From: Prevotellaceae bacterium
GTDB taxonomy: Bacteria > Bacteroidota > Bacteroidia > Bacteroidales > UBA932
Direction of reading: 5' to 3'
Assembly (NCBI GenBank): GCA_031258915.1
Contig: JAIRMD010000086.1
Coordinates: 1 to 11,608, forward strand
DNA length: 11,608 nucleotides
A program made the position numbers and the translations under genes. The notes under the pieces were generated by a model. It made no database searches. It was not told the origin of the DNA and saw only the letters and a list, made by a program, of their open reading frames with translations. Of the stretch, positions 6,720 to 11,608 are shown piece by piece (the stretch's first letter is position 1; each line of letters starts with the position of its first letter).

Positions 6720-9700
6720 ATGAAACATGTAAAAAAACACATAAGGTTGCTAATGGCCATGCTGCCGTTGGTGGCTTTAAGCGTTCCTCTGGAAGCGCAA
6801 GAGCCCGTTGTAACGGGAAATGTAACGGATATTAACGGAGAGCCGCTGGTTGGCGTTTCGGTCGTGCTGAAAGGAACGACGCAGGGCGCTACCACCGACG
6901 TGAGCGGGAGCTATACCTTACCGATAGCCGGCAGGCAGGCAGTTCTGTCCTTCAGCTACGTCGGGTTTCTTACGCTGGAAGAGCCGGTGGGTAGCCGCAA
7001 AATCATCAACGTGGTTCTTCAGGAAGATGTTGCAGAGCTGGACGAGGTGGTGGTGGTGGGCTACGGCACGCAGCGCAGGGTGTCGGTGGTGGCCTCCATT
7101 GCCACCATTGAGCCGTCCAAGCTGAAAACCGGCACCTCCCGCTCGATGAGCAACAACCTCGTTGGCAACCTGGGCGGCGTTATCGGAGTGCAGCGCTCGG
7201 GCGAGCCCGGATACGACAACTCCAGCTTCTGGATTCGGGGCATCAGCACGTTTGGCTCCAACAAAAATCCGCTGGTGCTGATTGACGGCATTGAGCGCTC
7301 GCTGAACAACATCGACATTCAGGAAATCGAAACGCTCAGCGTGCTGAAAGACGCCGCGGCAAGCGCCGTTTACGGGGTGCGCGGCGCCAACGGCGTTATC
7401 CTCATCAACACAAAGCGGGGTAAAATAGGTAAGCCCACGGTGAACGTGAGCGTAGAGCACGCCATCACAGAGCCGGTGCAGCTGCCCGAGTTCCTAAACT
7501 CGGCAGACTACCTCAGCCTGCTGAACGACATCCGCATGCAGGATGCGGGGGAGTACTTCCGCGACCCCGCGCTGATAGAAAAATACCGCACGGGCTACGA
7601 CCCCGAGCTCTACCCCGATGTCAACTGGATGGACGCTATCACCCAAGACTTTGCCTCCAACACAAGGACAACCTTAGACATCAACGGCGGCTCGGAAAAG
7701 CTGCGATACTCGTTTGTATTTGCCCACTTTAACGAAAACGGTATTCTTGAACGGGATAAACAGCAGGAGTGGAACTCGAGCATACGGGTAGATCGCTTCA
7801 ACATGCGCTCCAACGTAGACGTGAACGTAAGCCCTACCACCCTGCTGCGCTTCAACATCGGCGGATACCTACAGGGGCGGACGGCGCCGCCGGAGAGCAT
7901 CGACGCATTGTTTGAAAGCGCTTTCTCTACGCCTCCATACGTTCACCCCACGCGGTACTCGACCGGAGAGTTTCCCCGCCGCAACAATCGCGACAACCCC
8001 TGGGTAAGAGCTACGCAAACCGGATTTCAAAAAAACACACAGTCTAAAATAGAATCGGTATTTACGGCAGAGCAGGATATTCCGCTTATCAAAGGGCTGA
8101 AGGCAAAGGGCATATTTTCGTTCGACAGCTACTCCAGCACCACGCTAAAGCGTAGCAAATCGGTGGAGTACTACAACGTTGCCACCGGCAGAGACCCCGA
8201 AACGGGCAAGCTGCTGTTGAGCATCCTTTCGGACGGGCAGGAGTTTCTGGGGCACGAAGCTTCTGGGGAGTACGGCGAGAACAGCCTCTACCTCGAAACC
8301 AACTTGACGTACGACCGTACGTTCGGCAACCACGCGGTGAGCGGCCTGCTGCTCTACAACCAAAAGAACTTCGACAACGGCGCAAAAGTGCCCTTCCGCA
8401 CGCAGGGGTTGGCCGGACGCGCCTCATATACCTACGGCGGGCGGTACGTGGCGGAATTTAACTTTGGCTACAACGGCTCCGAAAATTTTGCCAAGGGGCA
8501 GCGCTTCGGGTTTTTCCCTTCGGTCGCCGCAGGGTGGGTAATGTCGGAGGAGACGTTTATGTCTCCCGTCAGACGTGTTTTCTCGAAAGTAAAGTTTCGG
8601 GTGTCGCACGGGCTGGCGGGTAATGACAGCTTCGACCGCCGGTTTGCCTACATCACCACCATAGGCGACACCGACGGGTACACGTGGGGCACCAGCGGCG
8701 CCGAGTTCTACAGGGCCGGGCGGCGAGAAGGCGACATCGGCGTGGAGAACTTGACGTGGGAAACGGTGGCCAAAACCAACCTGGGGCTGGAGCTGGAGCT
8801 TTGGAGGGCGCTGGAGCTACAGGTGGATGTATTTAAGGAGCAGCGGCGCGACATCTTTATGCAGCGGAACAACTTCCCCAACTCCGCCGGCTTCCCGACG
8901 TCGCCGTACGCCAACTTCGGGAAAGTTGACAACCAGGGGATAGAGGCCACGCTTATCCTCAACAAGCAAATAGGCCGCGACTGGCTCGTTACCGCGCGGG
9001 CTACCGCCACCTATGCGGCCAATAAGGTCATTGAAAGGGACGAATCGTATGGCGTGCGCGGAACAACGCGCTCGGCGATGGGCAAACCCGTCAACCAGCT
9101 GTTTGGGCTGGTGGACGACGGGCTGTTTACCGAAGACGACTTCGAAGACTTGGAAACCGGTATGCTCAAGGAGGGTATCCCCGTGCACAAATTTACTGCG
9201 CGGGTTTACCCCGGCGACATCAAGTACGTAGACATGGACGACGACGGCGTGATTACCGAAATGGACCGGAAGGCCATCGGGGGTACCACCGACCCGCAGC
9301 TGGTGTATGGCTTTGCGGCAAGCGTAACCTACAGGCAGCTCGATGTTGCCTTCCTCTTTCAGGGAAATGCGCTTACCGACAGGATTATCGGGCGCGGCGC
9401 AGACTTCATTCCGGGCTCGAACATGGGCACTACCGGCAACATCTACAGCAACGCCCGCGACGCATGGACGGAGGAAAACCCAAGCCAGAACGTGTTCTAC
9501 CCGCGCCTCCACTACGGGCTAAACGCGAACAATGCGCAGGAATCCACCTGGTGGCTGAAAGACATGAGCATGTTGCGCCTGAAAAACCTGGAGGTGGGCT
9601 ACACCTTCCCCCAAACCTGGATGAGCAGGGTATGGGTAAACCATGCGCGGATTTACCTGCGCGGCGCTAACCTCCTGTGCTTTTCGGACTTCAAGCTCTG

Positions 9701-9791
9701 GGACCCGGAAATAGATACGCCAAGCAACAACGGATTGCGCTACCCTATCATGCGGTCGTTCTCCGTTGGCCTCGACATCACGTTTAAGTAG
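6720..9791 (+). CDS. susC: SusC/RagA-type TonB-dependent outer-membrane transporter
   Basis: A 1023-residue transporter of usual family length that imports oligosaccharides across the outer membrane using TonB energy. Order: signal peptide (about 1-26, ending LEAQ), carboxypeptidase-regulatory-like beta domain (about 29-105, VTGNVTDINGEPLVGVSVVL), TonB-box region DEVVVVGYGTQ (about 107-117), plug (about 118-235, with IRGISTFGSNKNPLVLIDGI and the SusC signature GVRGANGVILINTKRG), then a 22-strand-type barrel to the C-terminus (MRSFSVGLDITFK). There is no N-terminal STN domain, so it should not signal to an anti-sigma factor. It starts 36 bp after the GH43 stop behind an AT-rich spacer and is followed 35 bp later by its SusD partner. 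The symbol gives the family; substrate specificity is not shown. Confidence 0.95.
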   Translation: MKHVKKHIRLLMAMLPLVALSVPLEAQEPVVTGNVTDINGEPLVGVSVVLKGTTQGATTDVSGSYTLPIAGRQAVLSFSYVGFLTLEEPVGSRKIINVVLQEDVAELDEVVVVGYGTQRRVSVVASIATIEPSKLKTGTSRSMSNNLVGNLGGVIGVQRSGEPGYDNSSFWIRGISTFGSNKNPLVLIDGIERSLNNIDIQEIETLSVLKDAAASAVYGVRGANGVILINTKRGKIGKPTVNVSVEHAITEPVQLPEFLNSADYLSLLNDIRMQDAGEYFRDPALIEKYRTGYDPELYPDVNWMDAITQDFASNTRTTLDINGGSEKLRYSFVFAHFNENGILERDKQQEWNSSIRVDRFNMRSNVDVNVSPTTLLRFNIGGYLQGRTAPPESIDALFESAFSTPPYVHPTRYSTGEFPRRNNRDNPWVRATQTGFQKNTQSKIESVFTAEQDIPLIKGLKAKGIFSFDSYSSTTLKRSKSVEYYNVATGRDPETGKLLLSILSDGQEFLGHEASGEYGENSLYLETNLTYDRTFGNHAVSGLLLYNQKNFDNGAKVPFRTQGLAGRASYTYGGRYVAEFNFGYNGSENFAKGQRFGFFPSVAAGWVMSEETFMSPVRRVFSKVKFRVSHGLAGNDSFDRRFAYITTIGDTDGYTWGTSGAEFYRAGRREGDIGVENLTWETVAKTNLGLELELWRALELQVDVFKEQRRDIFMQRNNFPNSAGFPTSPYANFGKVDNQGIEATLILNKQIGRDWLVTARATATYAANKVIERDESYGVRGTTRSAMGKPVNQLFGLVDDGLFTEDDFEDLETGMLKEGIPVHKFTARVYPGDIKYVDMDDDGVITEMDRKAIGGTTDPQLVYGFAASVTYRQLDVAFLFQGNALTDRIIGRGADFIPGSNMGTTGNIYSNARDAWTEENPSQNVFYPRLHYGLNANNAQESTWWLKDMSMLRLKNLEVGYTFPQTWMSRVWVNHARIYLRGANLLCFSDFKLWDPEIDTPSNNGLRYPIMRSFSVGLDITFK

Positions 9792-9826
9792 TTAAAAAAT
9801 AAGAATTAAATTAAAATTGTATTGCT

Positions 9827-11608
9827 ATGAAGTATAGTACTAAGCATATAGCATTTGCGGCGCTGCTGGCGCTGCTGGCAGGCGGGTCGTGCGATTATCT
9901 GGACAAAGCGCCCGACGATGAGCTCACCATGGACATGGTTTTCCGCGATAAAACCCGCACCGAAGACTGGCTGGCGGGAGTTTACAGCGCGATACCCGAC
10001 CCGTACTGGGAAAAACCGGGAATGAAGCATTACGACATATTTGCTGATGACTACCTGGCCAATAGCGGCTGGGCGGCGTACGGCGGGTGGGGCGACATTC
10101 CCAAGCTCGCGGGCAACTGGAATTCCGAAAGCTCGTGGGAGGGCAACTACTGGGAGAAGTTCCCCGCAAGGATACGGGCGGCCTACATTTTCATCAACAA
10201 CGTAAAGGCTAACGTGGAGCAGGGCGTTACGCAGGAAGAAGTTGACCTGATGAAAGCCGAGTGCCGGTTCCTGATTGCCTACTACTACTACCTGCTGGTG
10301 AACACCTACGGCGCCATACCGCTGCAAACATGGCTGTCGGACTTTGATACGCCGGTCGAAGAGTTGCTGATAGGGCAGGAGCCTTACGACAGGGTGATAG
10401 ACTGGGTAGACGCCGAGCTGCAAAGCGCCGCAGGCAAGCTGCCCGCATACTACAACGAACCCCGAAAGTACGGCCGCGCCACCTCGGTGATGTGCATGGC
10501 CGTGCGGGCAAGAATGCTGCTCTTTGCGGCAAGCCCGCTGGTTAACGGCAACCAGCGGGTAGAGTACGCCAGCTACGTAAACAGCAAAGGCGAGCATATT
10601 TTCAGCGCCAAGTACGAACCCGAAAAGTGGGAGCGCGCCGCCAAAGCCTGCAAAGAGCTCATCGACCTGGCGCATGACAACGGATATGCGCTCTACTACG
10701 AGTATAATGCCGACGGCTCCATCGACCCCTTCATGTCATACAGCAACATGTCCTACAAAGAGTTCAACCAGGGGAACAAGGAAATACTCTTTGCGCGCCC
10801 CTTCGATAACGTTACGTCTGAGCATAACAAGCACGCCACGCCTAACGGACTTTCGGGCAACGGGGGGCTGGGCGTAACGCAGTCGCTGGTGGATGCCTTC
10901 TTTATGAGCAACGGGCGCCCGCCCATACTTGGCTATAACCCCGACGGATCGCCAAAAATCAACGCGGAGTCGGGTTACTCCGAGTCCGGCTTCTCTACAA
11001 AAAACGACAGCTGCAAAACCAAGTGGATAGAAGCGCAGGGCGCATCGAGCAACAATGACGAAAATCCGGTAACCAATGCCGGCACCTACATGATGTACTG
11101 CAACCGCGAGCCGCGATTTTACGTCTCTGTCCTATTCAACGAGGCGTGGCACAGGATAGGCAACCGAAAGGTGAACTTTTTCTTGAACGGCGCAGACAAC
11201 CCCGGAAACCACGATTCGCCCGAAAACGGATACTTGCTTCGCAAAAGGGTGCACCCCAACGTTGACGTCAGAAACGGAACTTATCCTTACCGCCCGGGCA
11301 TCCTCTACCGCTTAGGCGAAGCCTACCTGAACTACGCCGAAGCGCTGAACGAATGTAATCCCTCGCACCCGGACATACTCTTGTACCTGAACAAAATCAG
11401 GGAGCGGGCAGGGATACCGACCTACGGGACTGACGTAGCGACTCAAATTCCGGTGCCTGCAAGTCAGGACGACATGCGGGAAGCTATCCATCGTGAGCGC
11501 AGGGTGGAGCTGAACTGCGAATTTGCCGTCCGCTTCGACGACATCCGCCGCTGGAACAAGGTGGTAGAGCTGCTCTCCGGCGATGTGTACGGAATGAACC
11601 GCTACGGG
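9827..11608 (+). CDS. susD: SusD/RagB-type glycan-binding lipoprotein (3' end outside window)
   Basis: The frame is open from ATG 9827 to the last base, giving 594 residues with no stop; only the C-terminal tail is missing. The signal peptide ends LLAGGSC with lipidated Cys22, then DYLDKAPDDE, a normal SusD N-terminus. Helical TPR-like segments follow (AECRFLIAYYYYLLVNTYGAIPL, then YDRVIDWVDAEL), and the end carries the conserved YRLGEAYLNYAEALN and RERRVELNCEFAVRFDDIRRW motifs. Role: cell-surface lid over SusC that captures glycan before import. It is the direct partner of the preceding gene and is spaced as one operon. The start is preceded by an AT-rich 35-bp spacer without a Shine-Dalgarno site, usual for the phylum. 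Confidence 0.95.
   Translation, partial: MKYSTKHIAFAALLALLAGGSCDYLDKAPDDELTMDMVFRDKTRTEDWLAGVYSAIPDPYWEKPGMKHYDIFADDYLANSGWAAYGGWGDIPKLAGNWNSESSWEGNYWEKFPARIRAAYIFINNVKANVEQGVTQEEVDLMKAECRFLIAYYYYLLVNTYGAIPLQTWLSDFDTPVEELLIGQEPYDRVIDWVDAELQSAAGKLPAYYNEPRKYGRATSVMCMAVRARMLLFAASPLVNGNQRVEYASYVNSKGEHIFSAKYEPEKWERAAKACKELIDLAHDNGYALYYEYNADGSIDPFMSYSNMSYKEFNQGNKEILFARPFDNVTSEHNKHATPNGLSGNGGLGVTQSLVDAFFMSNGRPPILGYNPDGSPKINAESGYSESGFSTKNDSCKTKWIEAQGASSNNDENPVTNAGTYMMYCNREPRFYVSVLFNEAWHRIGNRKVNFFLNGADNPGNHDSPENGYLLRKRVHPNVDVRNGTYPYRPGILYRLGEAYLNYAEALNECNPSHPDILLYLNKIRERAGIPTYGTDVATQIPVPASQDDMREAIHRERRVELNCEFAVRFDDIRRWNKVVELLSGDVYGMNRYG

Noticed and set aside
9806..10675. 289-codon open frame on the minus strand opposite susD
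   Set aside because: It is a shadow of the SusD coding frame, which has a lipobox and conserved SusD motifs.

Overview
The window looks like a Bacteroidetes chromosome, most likely order Bacteroidales. It carries a SusC/SusD pair, a SusE/SusF-type protein with a type IX secretion (T9SS) C-terminal sorting domain, A-rich translation starts with few Shine-Dalgarno sites, and one match to the Bacteroidetes -7 promoter box TAnnTTTG. No rRNA, tRNA, transposase or integrase was seen, and no regulator gene lies inside the window.

Positions 1-772 hold no credible gene. They are a tandem repeat: a 327-bp unit at 1-327 is repeated at 328-~616 and ends in 12 uninterrupted 13-bp units (617-772). The first copy carries only about three such units. 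Each copy contains inverted arms resembling the 13-mers, so the array looks like an expanded right arm of a palindromic intergenic element. Positions 773-955 are AT-rich spacer with one perfect small palindrome.

Positions 956-1401 form a long leader before the first gene. In order they contain a -7-like box, a dinucleotide (AC)22 microsatellite, and two hairpins followed by T-runs that look like intrinsic terminators reading toward the gene. This is the most unusual regulatory region of the window and suggests attenuation, a short terminated RNA, or repeat-length variation ahead of the operon.

Positions 1402-11608 are five same-strand genes spaced by 26-45 bp, which reads as one polysaccharide utilization locus (PUL): a GH31 glycosidase (signal peptide), a SusE/F-like glycan-binding protein with Ig-like domains and a T9SS tail, a GH43 arabinanase-like lipoprotein, a SusC-type TonB-dependent transporter, and a SusD-type lipoprotein cut by the window end. 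Inferred division of labour: the T9SS protein and SusD bind glycan at the surface, the GH43 cuts it at the outer membrane, SusCD imports oligosaccharides, and the GH31 removes alpha-linked sugars, probably in the periplasm. The GH43 points to an arabinose-containing polymer (arabinan or arabinan-decorated pectin or hemicellulose). The GH31 adds an alpha-linked hexose or xylose, but the exact substrate cannot be fixed from sequence alone.
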